Shown piece after piece: positions 9,779 to 19,736 of a stretch of DNA of 64,000 bases. Every line of letters begins with the position of its first letter. Within the stretch, counting starts at the first letter, position 1. The notes below the pieces were generated by a model. It worked only from the letters and a program-made list of their open reading frames with translations. It searched no databases and was not told where the DNA came from. Origin of the DNA: Ascarosepion bandense (Eukaryota > Mollusca > Cephalopoda > Sepiida > Sepiidae); assembly GCA_037127315.1 (NCBI GenBank), contig JBBBDQ010001188.1, forward strand, positions 1,210,001-1,274,000, written 5' to 3'. A program made the translations under genes and the position numbers.

Positions 9779-10084
9779 TAGGAATTAATACAAGCAGTTT
9801 TGCTTGAAAAATGTAAATGCTTTTTTCAATAACAATAATACAGATTATTTGTTAGCGAATAAAAAAAACTCAAAGTAACTATTTCAAAATTGTTTCCGCG
9901 AAATAAGGAAACCGTTTTTATTATTTTTTTATTCAACCATATTTATTTTTCATTTGTTATCAATTAAAATTTTAACTACGATAAGTCCGTTATCAGGTCA
10001 CAAAAACAGTGAAGAATCAAGACATTTTGAAGCGTCGTTTCCCTTTAAGAGCTGAGAATCTTCTTTGAAATTTCTCCGTTCGCT
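9777..10084. other. Sequence downstream of the S-crystallin gene, nothing recognised
   Basis: AT-rich DNA with no coding or repeat signal I can name. It is immediately 3' of the polyadenylation signal on the minus strand, so the mRNA end should fall in this stretch. Confidence 0.5.
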
Positions 10085-10090
10085 TTTAAT
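10085..10090 (-). terminator. ATTAAA polyadenylation signal of the S-crystallin gene
   Basis: ATTAAA on the minus strand starts 20 bases after the TAA stop codon at 10110-10112. It is the commonest natural variant of AATAAA and is the only such signal close to the stop. A 3' UTR this short would be unusually compact. Confidence 0.55.
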
Positions 10091-10109
10091 GTTGGCACAG
10101 ATGCACAGT

Positions 10110-10274
10110 TTACCAGTTGGTGGCTGTTCGTTTCTTCAGGTAGGCGGAGATTTTGGAGTGGGCAGCGACGCGATTCCTCAGGGCAACCAAGTTCGGGTAG
10201 TTGCTGAACAGGGACTGGTCTTCCATGTAGGGACTCTCAAGACAACAGTAGCACATCATATCACAGAGCATCAT
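10110..10274 (-). CDS. S-crystallin exon 6 (last coding exon)
   Basis: Residues 195-248 and the TAA stop. The translation begins MMLCDMMCYCCLESPYMED and ends AHSKISAYLKKRTATNW. This is the GST C-terminal block, where active sigma GSTs have a TLADLHCY-like helix followed by a conserved ALRxRV helix and the terminal SAYLKKR segment; here the middle is LVALRNRVAA. The 3' splice acceptor is TTTCATAG directly before ATG ATG, in phase 0 with exon 5. Five cysteines and many methionines are in line with S-crystallin composition. The exon lies 7.1 kb from exon 5, across the LINE-derived 179-bp array and several SINEs. Confidence 0.9.
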   Translation of the reverse strand: MMLCDMMCYCCLESPYMEDQSLFSNYPNLVALRNRVAAHSKISAYLKKRTATNW

Positions 10275-10639
10275 CTATGAAACGGAAGATAGAAAGGGTT
10301 TCAATCATTGTCTTCCCAACGTTTCATTTTGTTGTGACCTGTGTGGGCCAGGAAGAAAGACACGGAAACAATATGGTAGGTTCAAACAGTGTATTAGAAT
10401 AACAGAACATATATACAAATACGAATGTTACTAGTCAGAAAATGTAAGTGTATGTTCGAACTGTATAGTTACATTGCGTCTCGACTGCCTCAGAAATGCC
10501 TGATAGTTGCGTCCCCGGAATTCTCGCAGGTTATTATTTATTGACGGAGGAAGAGTTCATTTTTATAGATAGGGCACCATAACGCATTTCTATAACATGC
10601 AACAAAAAGAAAAAAAAAACATTTCTCTCTCCTTCCGCA

Positions 10640-10658
10640 CTATTTCTGCCTCACCCAA

Positions 10659-10702
<44 letters not shown>

Positions 10703-10712
10703 TCCAGTTTGT

Positions 10713-10772
<60 letters not shown>

Positions 10773-10781
10773 TCCAGTTTG

Positions 10782-10846
<65 letters not shown>

Positions 10847-10860
10847 CTATCTATCTTCTT
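10640..10860. repeat. (CTAT)n microsatellite with spacer tccagtttg
   Basis: CTAT repeats broken three times by tccagtttgt(tt). It is the same tetranucleotide class as the tract at 1-470, on the opposite strand, again with a spacer. It lies in intron 5 of the S-crystallin gene. Confidence 0.97.
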
Positions 10861-10924
10861 TGACTTACCCTTTATATAAAACACTTTCTGGTTTGGACGA
10901 CCTGCTTTGAAATATAGCGAACAA

Positions 10925-10930
10925 CAACAG

Positions 10931-10970
<40 letters not shown>
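10925..10970. repeat. (TA)n microsatellite in intron 5
   Basis: Pure TA run between aacagctc and cagcatgcag; the flank gcatgca recurs beside the (TA)n tract at 35496-35540. Confidence 0.95.
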
Positions 10971-10973
<3 letters not shown>

Positions 10974-10999
10974 CATGCAGTGTGGGTATGAGTTATACT

Positions 11000-12200
11000 T
11001 AGCTATGGCTTCTTCCCTCGAACCACTGCTAAAACCGACTGTGGAACCAATTCCCAAGTGGCTCTTTACCCGATCACTACAATCTTATCCTTTTCAACTC
11101 TAGGGCTATCTACTCATTTCGCCACCGATCCTCATAAAATGCCTCTTACTCTTTAAGCATCTACTATGTAAGCAATTATTATTCCACTCTTTCCTCGAAC
11201 CAGTGCTCTATGGAACCGGCTCCCTAGAGGATGTTTCCTCGATCACTACAACCTTAACATGTTCAAGTCTAGGGTTAATCTTTATCTTCTCCTCCTATCC
11301 TCATGAACTGCCTCTTACTCTTTAAGCATCTACTATGTAAGAAATTATTACTCCACTCTAGCCGCTTCTTCCCTAGAACCACTTCTCTGTGAAACCGACT
11401 CCCAAGAGGATGTTTCCCCGATCACTACAACCTTAACCTGTTCAAGTCTAGGCTAAATCGTTACCTTTCTCTCATTTCTTCATAATCTGCCTTTATAAGC
11501 ATCTACTGTGTAAGAAATTATTACTCCACTCTAGCCACTTCTTCCCTAGAACCACTTCTCTGTGAAACCGACTCCCAAGAGGATGTTTCTCCGATCACTA
11601 CAACCTTAACATGTTCAAGTCTAGGGTTAACCTTTATCTTCTCCTCCTAATCTCATAAACTGCCTCTTACTCTTTAGGCATCTACTATGTAAGAAATTAT
11701 TACTCCACTCTAGCCGCTTCTTCCCTAGAACCACTTCTCTGTGAAACCGACTCCCAAGAGGATGTTTCCCCGATCACTACAACCTTAACATGTTCAAGTC
11801 TAGGGTTAATCTTTATCTTCTCCTCCTATCCTCATGAACTGCCTCTTACTCTTTAAGCATCTACTATGTAAGAAATTATGACTCCACTCTAGCCGCTTCT
11901 TCCCTAGAACCACTTCTCTGTGAAACCGACTCCCAAGAGGATGTTTCCCCGATCACTACAATCTTAACCTGTTCAAGTCTAGGGTTAATTTTTATCTTCT
12001 CCTCCTATCCTCATAAGATGCCACTTCCTTTAAAGCATCTGCTATATAAGCAATTATTATTCCACTCTAGTCGCTTCTTCCCTCGAACCACTGCTCTGTG
12101 TAACCGACTCCCAAGAGGATGTTTCCCCAATCATTACAATCTTTATCTGTTCATGTCGCGGGTGACCGTTATCTTCCTCTCCCATCATATTAAACTGATT
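11000..12200 (+). repeat. 179-bp tandem array made from a LINE ORF2 3' end
   Basis: The marker gaggatgtttcc occurs at about 11227, 11406, 11579, 11758, 11937 and 12115, spacings 179, 173, 179, 179 and 178. The unit encodes a LINE-type ORF2 C-terminus: the last unit, in the frame 12018-12296, reads HSSRFFPRTTALCNRLPRGCFPNHYNL, which aligns with SSFFSRTSRLWNSLPYSCFPDGYNL of LINE-A. Each unit joins this coding end to a short 3' UTR-like stretch (tcctcataaactgcctcttact). It lies in intron 5 of the crystallin gene. Confidence 0.85.
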
Positions 12201-12639
12201 CTTTATGTAAACCCTTCTTCTTGTGGCACAGGCCATTTTACCGGATATATTTATGGGGGAGTTGTTTATTCGTCACATAATTCGGCGAACAGTTAAACCA
12301 TTTTCTGGGTTTTAGAGAGACAGTAAAGAGTTTCAATGTTCTATGGTGCTATTCTGAGTCTAAATCGTGATTTGTTTTTATTTCTAATTAGTTTCCTGAT
12401 TTGGTTGACAATGATATTTTTCCCGCCATGTCTCCTCGCCAGTTTTAAGATTAAAACTTTTCAACCCTCCATTCAGTAGCATTTTAATAACGACAGTTGA
12501 CTTCTGACAAAGTGTTGTTTGAAAGGTGTCTTAGGCTATATTTATTTCATTCGATTTTAATCGTTAAACATTTAACCATGACACCTATCTTGTTTTATCA
12601 TAGTGTGGTACTAATAATTTATTTGCTTACATATATATA

Positions 12640-13200
12640 TGCTTTCGGCTCACATGAGCCATCTTCAGAGAGGTTGTTTAAACTGAAATATTATAAAATC
12701 CACCATCACCGACGATTTTATTTTGTGTTGACATAAAACTCCGCTTGGCAACGGCAATAGTTACCAAAAATAATAAACGCAGTTCTTAAGTTTGCGATGC
12801 GGTTTTATGACGTCACACCGCGGGATAGCGCGAAATGACAACAAAACCATGTAGTCAAATGCAATGTAATATGTTATTTCCTGTTTTAAAGTTGATTTTA
12901 TTGAGTGTTGGTTGTTTTGATTTGATGTACATGGCCTCCAATATCTGCAGGTTCCTCTTACTGTGTGTATGAGTAAGGATCACCGTATTGTTGACCAAAA
13001 TCTGTCTGATATTACCTACATGTTTATGTTTTTCAGAGAAATGTTGTTTAATAGTACTCTGATCAGAAAGATGACATGTAAGTCTACGGGAGAGCGTGGT
13101 TGTAGTAAAACCAATATATGTACTAGGTTTTTGATTAGTATCAGAGTTGCAATCTCTGAATGGGCATGTAAATTGGTACACTACATTGGTTTTTTGTAAA
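12640..13200 (-). mobile_element. Penelope-like element fragment, GIY-YIG end
   Basis: The minus-strand frame 13181-12855 (108 aa) reads YQFTCPFRDCNSDTN then STYIGFTTTTLSRRLTCHL, the GIY-YIG nuclease blocks, followed by IKQHFSEKHKH and ILEAMYIKSKQPTLN, the His and Glu-bearing tail blocks of Penelope endonucleases. The protein differs much from the one at 8403-8915, so it is another Penelope lineage. Downstream on the minus strand, at 12668-12643, is a hammerhead-like motif, where a terminal repeat is expected. RT is missing, and the element lies in intron 5. Confidence 0.8.
12643..12668 (-). ncRNA. Hammerhead-like motif behind the GIY-YIG fragment
   Basis: Minus strand: CTGAAGA, one T, then ggctca-tg-tgagcc (a perfect six-pair stem II), then GAAAG. 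One nucleotide too many lies between the CTGAAGA box and stem II for a textbook core. A related, more decayed copy is at 40127-40156 with the same stem. In the latter, AGCT plus T follows GAAA, compatible with a palindromic stem III. Confidence 0.4.
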
Positions 13201-13226
13201 GAATTTAGTTTAGTGAAACTAAATTC
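13200..13226. other. Perfect short hairpin
   Basis: gaatttagttt and aaactaaattc are perfect 11-bp inverted arms around agtg. It starts at the end of the Penelope GIY-YIG fragment and may be a piece of the element's own structure. Confidence 0.7.
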
Positions 13227-13392
13227 TTATATTTATATTGTAAACTAAGTTGTTGAACGCTAGGTTTTTAAACTTTTTGTTCATGCATTTACTTTTATAA
13301 AGAGTGCTCGATAAAAATGTAGAGCTTTATACTGTAATGGCTGATACAATGTTTTTATAAATTCATAGGATCAATACACAAAAATTTTCGCG

Positions 13393-13432
13393 TTTCGAAG
13401 CCAGCCCATTATGTGGTCTGCTTCATCTTCAG
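13393..13432 (-). ncRNA. Hammerhead-like motif, third variant
   Basis: Minus strand: CTGAAGA, T, gaagc-ag, a 13-base loop, ct-g-gcttc, GAAAC. Stem II pairs with one bulge and the box spacing resembles 12643-12668, including the extra T. A usable NUH site after GAAACGCG is not evident. It lies 170 bp upstream of the 12640-13200 Penelope fragment. Confidence 0.35.
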
Positions 13433-13449
13433 GTGATTTTTTTCAAAAT

Positions 13450-13950
13450 AAGCATTATTTAGTTGAAAGCCCATTTATTTGTGTTGGATTTGGTTTTTTT
13501 TGGCGGGGGTGTTAGAGGAGTTGGTCTGTATTTTGAGTTCTGTTGACATTTTTAAGGTCTTACGGTTAAGTGTTTGTTTGTGGCTGAGTTCAGGATAGGT
13601 TTATTTATTTATCTTGTGTGGGTTTAGGCTGCTGGCGCCTTGCGTGTTGTTATTTGGTTTAGGGGTTGGTAGGTGTTGTTTTGTTTTGGGGTTAGTTTAA
13701 TGCAGCTGCAGCAGAATAGTAGATAAATAAATAAAAATATCGACACGAAACAAATGTACTATTTGTAGTGGATATACACATTCATATATATATATATATA
13801 TAAGTATATATATAAAATTATTTATATGTTCTAAAATATAATTTATAATAAATATTCACAGTTCTATATATTATATATCGAGCACTGTTTTAAATAAATG
13901 TTTTGTAAAAAAAATTTTCTTCGTTCTGTATTCACTCGGATATATATGTA
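13450..13950. other. Intronic AT-rich sequence, no feature recognised
   Basis: Contains GT-rich and T-rich stretches and a short (TA)n at about 13784-13802. No coding frame or repeat that I can link to another place in the window. Confidence 0.5.
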
Positions 13951-13959
13951 TATATATAG

Positions 13960-14320
13960 TCTAGCCACACTGATGAGCTGTGATACAGCGAAACAGGCTT
14001 GTATGTGGATGACTAATATATTATGTTCTCATTACGATTGAGCTTTCTAGAAAAGAAAATTTTAAAAACAGTTTCCACTTCTGCTATATAAGCGTGACTC
14101 TTCAGAAATGAATTGAGTTCTTTTGTTGACTGGCGTGTGTATACACTGCTTATTTACAACACGTTAAAATTTCCATTCTCTGATTCTTTGCGCCTATGGC
14201 TTCGGGGAGTAGCAACTGCGACTAACACTACATCGGTCAAGTTTCGATCCCGGCCAGAAGCAAGCAGATGTGTCTAGCCACACTGATGAGCTGTGATATA
14301 ACGGAAGAGACTTGTATGTG
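13960..14320 (+). mobile_element. tRNA-derived SINE, copies A2 and A3
   Basis: The tail wording tctagccacactgatgagctgtgatacagcg appears at about 13962 and again at 14273. Between them the stretch 14185-14265 has an A-box-like tggcttcggggagtagc and a B-box-like aagtttcgatcccgg, the internal promoter of a tRNA-type SINE. It therefore holds one truncated and one nearly complete copy of the same family as 4466-4640, in intron 5. Confidence 0.75.
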
Positions 14321-14411
14321 GATTACCTATATATATATAATACATATTTTGGCATCAATTTTTCATTTAATCATGTTTCAATAAAAACGGCCAAAAGTAA
14401 GATTTTATTAA

Positions 14412-15000
14412 TTGTTGATTTTAAATTTTCCAGTCAAAATACAAAGGAGGATCTGTAACGTGGTTGATACTGACTTGGCAGACCGACTGCAGCCGCTCTC
14501 TCACCGGCGTGATGTGGCTTCCCTGTGCCTCTTCTACAAGTACTTTCATGGCTTCTGCTCCGATGAGCTTAGATCACTGGTGCCGATGAGCTTAGATCAC
14601 TGGTGCCGCCTAAGCACGAATTAACACGAGATACTAGATTAGCAACTAGGTCCCACCCTTTTACAGTTAAACAAATAAGATGTAACCGTAAATTCTACTC
14701 CAACAGCTTCTTTTCTCGCGCTTCCCGCCTGTGGAACTCCCTTCCATAAGTCTGCTTTCCCGACAGCTACAATCTCCAGGTGTTTAAATGTAGGGTCAAT
14801 AGACACCTCCTATCACACTAACTCCCAATTATTCTCAGAACACTCTCATCTACCCAACCCTCATTCTCGGGATCATTACCCGCCTATCAACCACCCTCTG
14901 ACATTTCCTATATTTAATCATCCTTTCTCCACTCTATGTAGCCCCCTGCGCAGTAGTGGCAGTGACATGCCTTGCTCTGGGTGAAACGCTTATAAAAATA
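14412..15000 (+). mobile_element. LINE-A 3' end, truncated copy
   Basis: The frame 14412-14624 starts RRICNVVDTDLADRLQPLSHRRDVASLCLFYKYFHGFCSDELRSL, and beyond a break the DNA continues with the SFFSR...LWNSL block (about 14700-14745) and the KCRVNRHLLSH end. The 3' UTR and family tail (about 14940-15000) follow. It contains a 19-base internal duplication gatgagcttagatcactgg at about 14562-14600. Sense strand is opposite to the crystallin gene. Confidence 0.85.
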
Positions 15001-15169
15001 AAAAAAATAAAAAATTCTTACATGTTTCCTTTTTGCTGGAAATAAGAAATGTTTTTATGGTTTTTGAATTTCCAAGCGCTTTTAGCCACGTCACTAGCCA
15101 TTTTCAACGATGTTATTTTTACGATGTTCTTATGTTCTCATGTGTTGACTTTAATGTAATATTTGTCTT

Positions 15170-15485
15170 TTTTGTGGTTTTTTGTGGTACAGTAGATATC
15201 GGCTCGGAACGAGAAACCGAGGAGCCGAGTTCGAATTCCAGTTGAATCCATTGTATTCACTTACGCGCAAATACCCTTGGGAAAGGTATTAATCCGTCTC
15301 TTCCTTCCAGTTATGGGTTAAATAGCAGGACAGATTGGGTTCTATAGCCTTGGTCGGCAACCAGTCTACCGCAGAAAGCAATGGCAACCTACTGCGGGAT
15401 AATCTTCTGCCCAGTTAGTCATGTCTCTTTCTAGACATGACCGGCCAAGCGTGTATCACGTATGGCACTTAACTGACTGACTTTA
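15170..15485 (+). mobile_element. SINE-B copy, tRNA-like head and body
   Basis: SINE-B is the large dispersed family of this window. The head has A-box-like tgtggtacagtagatatcgg and B-box-like gagttcgaattccag; the body follows (ttacgcgcaaatacccttgggaaagg, ccagttatgggttaaatagc, gaaagcaatggcaacctactg). It ends at acttaactgactgac. This copy has no extra 247-bp unit. Confidence 0.85.
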
Positions 15486-15779
15486 AAGCTACCATGATAA
15501 CGCCCAGCTGGGTATCGCGAGAACGTCTGTCGTTTTTTTTTAAACTTCCAAAACTCCACTTCCACTGTTAAATTGTGTGATATTGATAGTAGAAGAAAAT
15601 AGTCTGATATAAAATGCCTCACTTTTGGCGAGGTATCATTAAATATTGTGATTTAAACAGTATTTTTCTATTTTTAATCAAAATTTTCGCAAGGGTTCTT
15701 GTAAATTATGGATTAGTAAATGAATTTTTATTGCACTATTATATTAGATAAGTGGCATGTCAAGTGTCTATTCAGAGAA

Positions 15780-16600
15780 GTGGTCAGTCAGTTAAGTGCC
15801 ATACGTGATACACGCTTGGGCGATCATGTCTCGAAAGAGACATGACTGACTGGGCAGAAGATTATCCCTCAGTAGGTTGCCATTGCTTTCTGCTGTAGAC
15901 TGGTGAATTATATTATTCTATTAATAAGTAGTAATTAGTGGGGGATCAGTTTATTACTTCATGACAATAGAAAACCGATCACCCACTTTATGCCCAGTAG
16001 AAGCCTTAATCATGTTTCTATTATATTCAGTCAGTCAGTTAAGTGCCATACGTGATACACGCTTGGGCGATCATGTCTCGAAAGAGACATGACTGACTGG
16101 GCAGAAGATTATCCCTCAGTAGGTTGCCATTGCTTTCTGCTGTAGACTGGTGAATTATATTATTCTATTAATAAGTAGTAATTAGTGGGGGATCAGTTTA
16201 TTACTTCGTGACAATAGAAAACCGATCACCCACTTTATGCCCAGTAGAAGCCTTAATCATGTTTCTATTATATTCAGTCAGTCAGTTAAGTGCCATACGT
16301 GATACACGCTTGGGCGATCATGTCTCGAAAGAGACATGACTGACTGGGCAGAAGATTATCCCTCAGTAGGTTGCCATTGCTTTCTGCGGTAGACTGGTTG
16401 CCGACCAAGGCTATAGAACCCAATCTGTCCTGCTATTTAACCCATAACTGGAAGGAAGAGACGGATTAATACCTTTCCCAAGGGTATTTGCGCGTAAGTG
16501 AATGCAATGAATTCGGCTGGAATTCGAACTCGGCTCCTCGGTTTCTCGTTCCGAGCCGATATCCACTGTACCACAACGCACATCCAGAGGAGTGGTAGTA
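15780..16600 (-). mobile_element. SINE-B copy with three 247-bp tandem units
   Basis: On the minus strand it begins with the tRNA-like head near 16590 and the body, then three end units. The marker gttaag (plus strand) is at 15791, 16038 and 16285, spacing exactly 247 bp. Each extra unit adds a segment carrying a near-palindrome, tgggggatcagttt with aaaccgatcaccca. The units are almost identical, so the expansion is recent. Orientation is opposite to the copy at 15170 and the same as the crystallin gene; it lies in intron 5. Confidence 0.9.
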
Positions 16601-17299
16601 TGGACAATAATTTTTTGTGTTATTTTTAATACTACGGTCCTGTATTTTTGTAAGAATAATTTTATTTGTTTATAAATGATATAGTTTTGAAAGTTGTGAA
16701 TGAATAATGTTTGTTTTATGTTTCAGTTCGCTCAGAAACATTGTTTGGGAGGAGGAATTTTGGTTGGGCTCTCTTTAAGAAGTTTTTGATTAATTCTATT
16801 TTATATATTAGACGCACTACTATCTCATTGATTAGATTTCTTACGTGTTAATTATCAAACCAAAGTAACACAACAATATTTATTAACTCATAATTTACAG
16901 GAACCCATATAAAACACTTCATCGAATCACAGTATGAAACATTTCTCTCCTAACATCAAACTTACATTAATGACAAGAGAAAATAGAGTATTGAAAGTTT
17001 TGAAAAATTGCAAGAGGCTCACGAGATCTGATGGCTTGGAATGAACGCCCTTTTTCTAAAAACAACACAAAATAAATTACTACGTAACAGTTAAAACAAG
17101 AGGAAAAATAAAGAGACTAGAGAAATAAACATTCTTGAAAATGATGGCTATAAAAGGGGACGAAAGGACTTGGGACGATAAAAATTATGGGCAAATTTTT
17201 ATATTCTTTATCTCCGACATAACGCAAAAAATTAATTAAAAATTATTAAATATTCCTTGTCGGTTGTATTTAACGAATGATATTAGCTAGAAAGTATAA

Positions 17300-17331
<32 letters not shown>

Positions 17332-17358
17332 TTGAATATAAAAATCAAAAGCACAAAC
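16601..17358. other. Intron 5 sequence next to exon 5, no further feature
   Basis: AT-rich, mostly unique-looking sequence with a (GT)n run at 17301-17332. No coding frame is seen. The splice donor of exon 5 is GTTTGT at 17358-17353 on the minus strand. Confidence 0.6.
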
Positions 17359-17454
17359 CTGTTCACCCATGAAGTAATGACTGTTTCCAATCGTTTTCTC
17401 CAAGAATGGAAGAATTCTACGACAGGTTTCTAAGTACCTGCTCTTCATTTCATT
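17359..17454 (-). CDS. S-crystallin exon 5
   Basis: Residues 163-194. The translation starts NEMKSRYLETCRRILPFLEK and ends HYFMGEQ. This is the GST helix that packs the C-terminal domain (the RYxxTCxRxLPFLE motif) plus the start of the conserved FMGxQ turn. It is 32 codons, phase 0 at both ends, with acceptor TATTTCAG and donor CAG|GTTTGT. The motif joins directly to exon 6 (MMLCDMMCY). Confidence 0.9.
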
Positions 17455-18311
17455 CTGAAATAGATTGGATTTAAAAATTAAAATTCATTGACATTTAATT
17501 CTTTGCTAGCAAGTAAATCCCATAAGATTTCAATATTATCTTTTAATAAGAGAAACAAAAAAAACAAAAAAAACAAAAAAAAACATCCAAAATAGTCGCT
17601 GACCAAAACACATTATAAATATTCGAGTGTACCCCTGCTGTCATGAATGACGGATATATATTTGGGAGGCATATTAGCTGTTTTCTCACAGCTTATTATT
17701 TCTCCTGAGCGTATAGATTTATATAATTGTAAACTTCTCACTATACTCGTTTCGAAAAACCCTCCGAGTATATACGCGGAAGGAAAAAATGGTTGTAGAA
17801 AATGAAAGAACTAAGCACGTGAACATCAGTCAAAGTACGTAGCCCAAAGAAAACACCCGAGACGATTAATCTGTAAGAGAAAAAAAAAAAGAAAAGAAAA
17901 ATAAGTGAATGCAAGGAATTCAACTGGAAATTCATCTATAGTTTAAATAGGCTTTGCACGCTTTATTTTCATTTACATATAGTAGTGAAGATAATATACT
18001 GAGACGAAGCTGCTACGCTATTGTCTCTCACTCCATGATCGTGACAGAAGGAATATATATATATATATATATATATTATGGAGAAGGTATAGTTGTCCCA
18101 TAGAGGGAAAAGTGTATATTTTAAATAAAAGAGACAAACGGCAAATGTTTTGGTTATAAAGTGGATTTTTTTTATATAAAATACATTGTATTTTATTTTT
18201 CATATTTTTGCCAGACTAGTTTCTGGTCTCACGATATGAAAAATAAATACAATATGTTTAAAAAAAAAAGGTCACTTGATAACCAAAACCATTTGCGGTT
18301 TCTCTTTTTAT

Positions 18312-18315
<4 letters not shown>

Positions 18316-18398
<83 letters not shown>
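18316..18398. repeat. (CA)n/(TA)n compound microsatellite
   Basis: CA run followed by a TA run, in intron 4. Confidence 0.97.
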
Positions 18399-18402
<4 letters not shown>

Positions 18403-18429
18403 ATTCGCAGACAGGTCTGTGTCGCTGTA

Positions 18430-18560
18430 TCACAGCTCATTTGTATGGTTAGACATCCGATTGCTTTTAACCCAGTATTGAATCCCGGCCGAATTGGCGT
18501 TAGTCGGCGATTCTACCGCTGAGCTATGGGCGCTCGGTAGAAGGAAGCAGACTTTTAGCG
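18430..18560 (-). mobile_element. tRNA-derived SINE, copy A4
   Basis: Minus strand: A-box-like tagctcagcggtagaatcg and B-box-like attcaatactggg, then the tail wording for cacagcgacaca. The family is the same as at 4466-4640 and 42905-43310. Confidence 0.75.
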
Positions 18561-18922
18561 TGTGATATAACATGTAAACACACACCAGTAACCAGAGTGC
18601 TCTAATTCATTACTGAATGAGCGATGCGTAGATGTTGGAGTAGCTACTGTTTTTTCAAGATCTACCATTCTTCCAGAGTGCTCAATCAGTTTGTGAGAGC
18701 GTAAATAGTCATCAACGGTATTTATTATATAATAGGGTGGATTAAGGACAAAAGAATTGGGGAGACCCTGCATTTCTTTAAGAAAAAGAAATCCACCTAA
18801 AATGACATTTCTGGATTTTTTAATACATAAAGTTTTTAGTATTCAAGTCGACATATGGAGGTAGGTAAAAAATACTGAATATAGAATAGAATACAGAAAT
18901 AATAATAGGGCTTTTATCTTAC

Positions 18923-19063
18923 CACAAAAGATCCAGTCTTCTGGTCAGAACTCTTGGTTGAACTAGACTTGGAAGTGGAACTGGAACTTGAAGTAGAACT
19001 TGAAGTTGAACTTGAGGTGGAACTGGAGCTAGAACTGGAACTTTTACCAGAACTCATGTTGGA
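18923..19063 (-). CDS. S-crystallin exon 4, Ser-rich central insert
   Basis: Residues 116-162, 47 codons, phase 0 on both sides, so it can be included or skipped without a frame change. Of the 47 residues about 30 are Ser, with Thr and Lys making up most of the rest; it ends DQKTGSFV. Acceptor TTTCAG|TCC and donor GTG|GTAAGA are good. S-crystallins other than the enzyme-like form carry a variable central peptide in its own exon between the GST helices; this is that exon. The codons are AGT, TCC, TCA, ACT and TCT in short repeats (agttccagttcc, acttcaagttct), so it probably grew by tandem slippage. A Ser/Lys segment of this kind is expected to be disordered. Confidence 0.88.
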
Positions 19064-19300
19064 CTGAAATTCCAAGAATCAAAGAGAAAATAGGAAAATG
19101 TAATTAGTTCATACCATTTAAAATTTTTCATATATTCGGTTGTGATCGGTTGGCGGTTCGAGGTCGGAAAGTTGACGCAAAACGGTGGTATGCTTCATGC
19201 TTTTACTGCTGTGCGCATTAGTCATCTCTTTTTTTTCTTTCTTTGCGTCTAAGCCTCTTACAAGTTTCTATCGTTTGTTGAAATATGTAGACTGACTCAC

Positions 19301-19393
19301 CATGGAGCGTCCGTTCTTCCAGTGGTAGTACCTCATGTAATCGAGCATGATTTCATAGAAGCAGTCATTATTTACAAAGCACTCGACACTCGC
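19301..19393 (-). pseudogene. Extra copy C of part of exon 3, open 31-codon cassette
   Basis: Minus strand, 93 bp, open in the frame of exon 3: it begins ASVECFVNNDCFYEIML and ends DYMRYYHWKNGRSM, and is followed by a good donor ATG|GTGAGT. Compare exon 3, ending [14 protein letters not shown]. The 5' side has only a weak acceptor, CTAAG, without a pyrimidine tract. If used, it would be a phase-0 in-frame cassette. It may be an unspliced duplicate or an alternative exon. Confidence 0.6.
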
Positions 19394-19518
19394 CTTAGCT
19401 AATGTCTTTAGTCTTAATGATAATTTTACTATAGTCTCTTTGATTATCCAATTCTATAGATAGTGTGTTGAAAGATGTAGATATGAAATGTTGAGCAGAT
19501 TCGAAGTAACGGACTTAC

Positions 19519-19611
19519 CCTAAAGCGTCCGTTCTTCCAGTGGTAGTACCTCATGTAATCGGGCATGATTTTATAGAAGCAGTCATTATTTACAAAGCAC
19601 TCGACACTCAT
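19519..19611 (-). pseudogene. Extra copy B of part of exon 3, open 31-codon cassette
   Basis: Minus strand, 93 bp, open in frame: it begins MSVECFVNNDCFYKIMP and ends DYMRYYHWKNGRFR, with a good donor AGG|GTAAGT. It is 218 bp from copy C and 218 bp from exon 3, so three tandem units of the exon-intron segment exist. The weak acceptor is the same as in copy C. Copies B and C are far more like each other than like exon 3. Confidence 0.6.
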
Positions 19612-19736
19612 CTTAGCTAATGTCTTTAGTTTTAATGATCATTTTACTATAGTCTCTTTGATTATCCAATTCTATAAATAGTATGTTGAAAGATAGAGAT
19701 ATGAAAGGTTGAGCAAATTCGAAATAACAGACTCAC

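Larger units (their letters stand above)
17455..18922. other. Intron 4, including A-runs, (TA)n and a SINE copy
   Basis: AT-rich intron. It holds runs such as acaaaaaaaacaaaaaaa near 17555-17583, a (TA)n at 18049-18076, the (CA)n/(TA)n tract at 18316-18398 and the SINE copy at 18430-18560. Nothing coding is seen. Confidence 0.6.

Noticed and set aside
15431..15622. Short minus frames that recur with the same wording (MFLLYSVSQLSAMRDTRFG type) at 43819-44004 and 44067-44252
   Set aside because: They are readings of the SINE-B end unit and repeat with it.
18555..18773. A 72-residue minus-strand frame and other 60-80 residue frames in the introns
   Set aside because: No motif, no splice signals in phase and no similarity to the S-crystallin exons.
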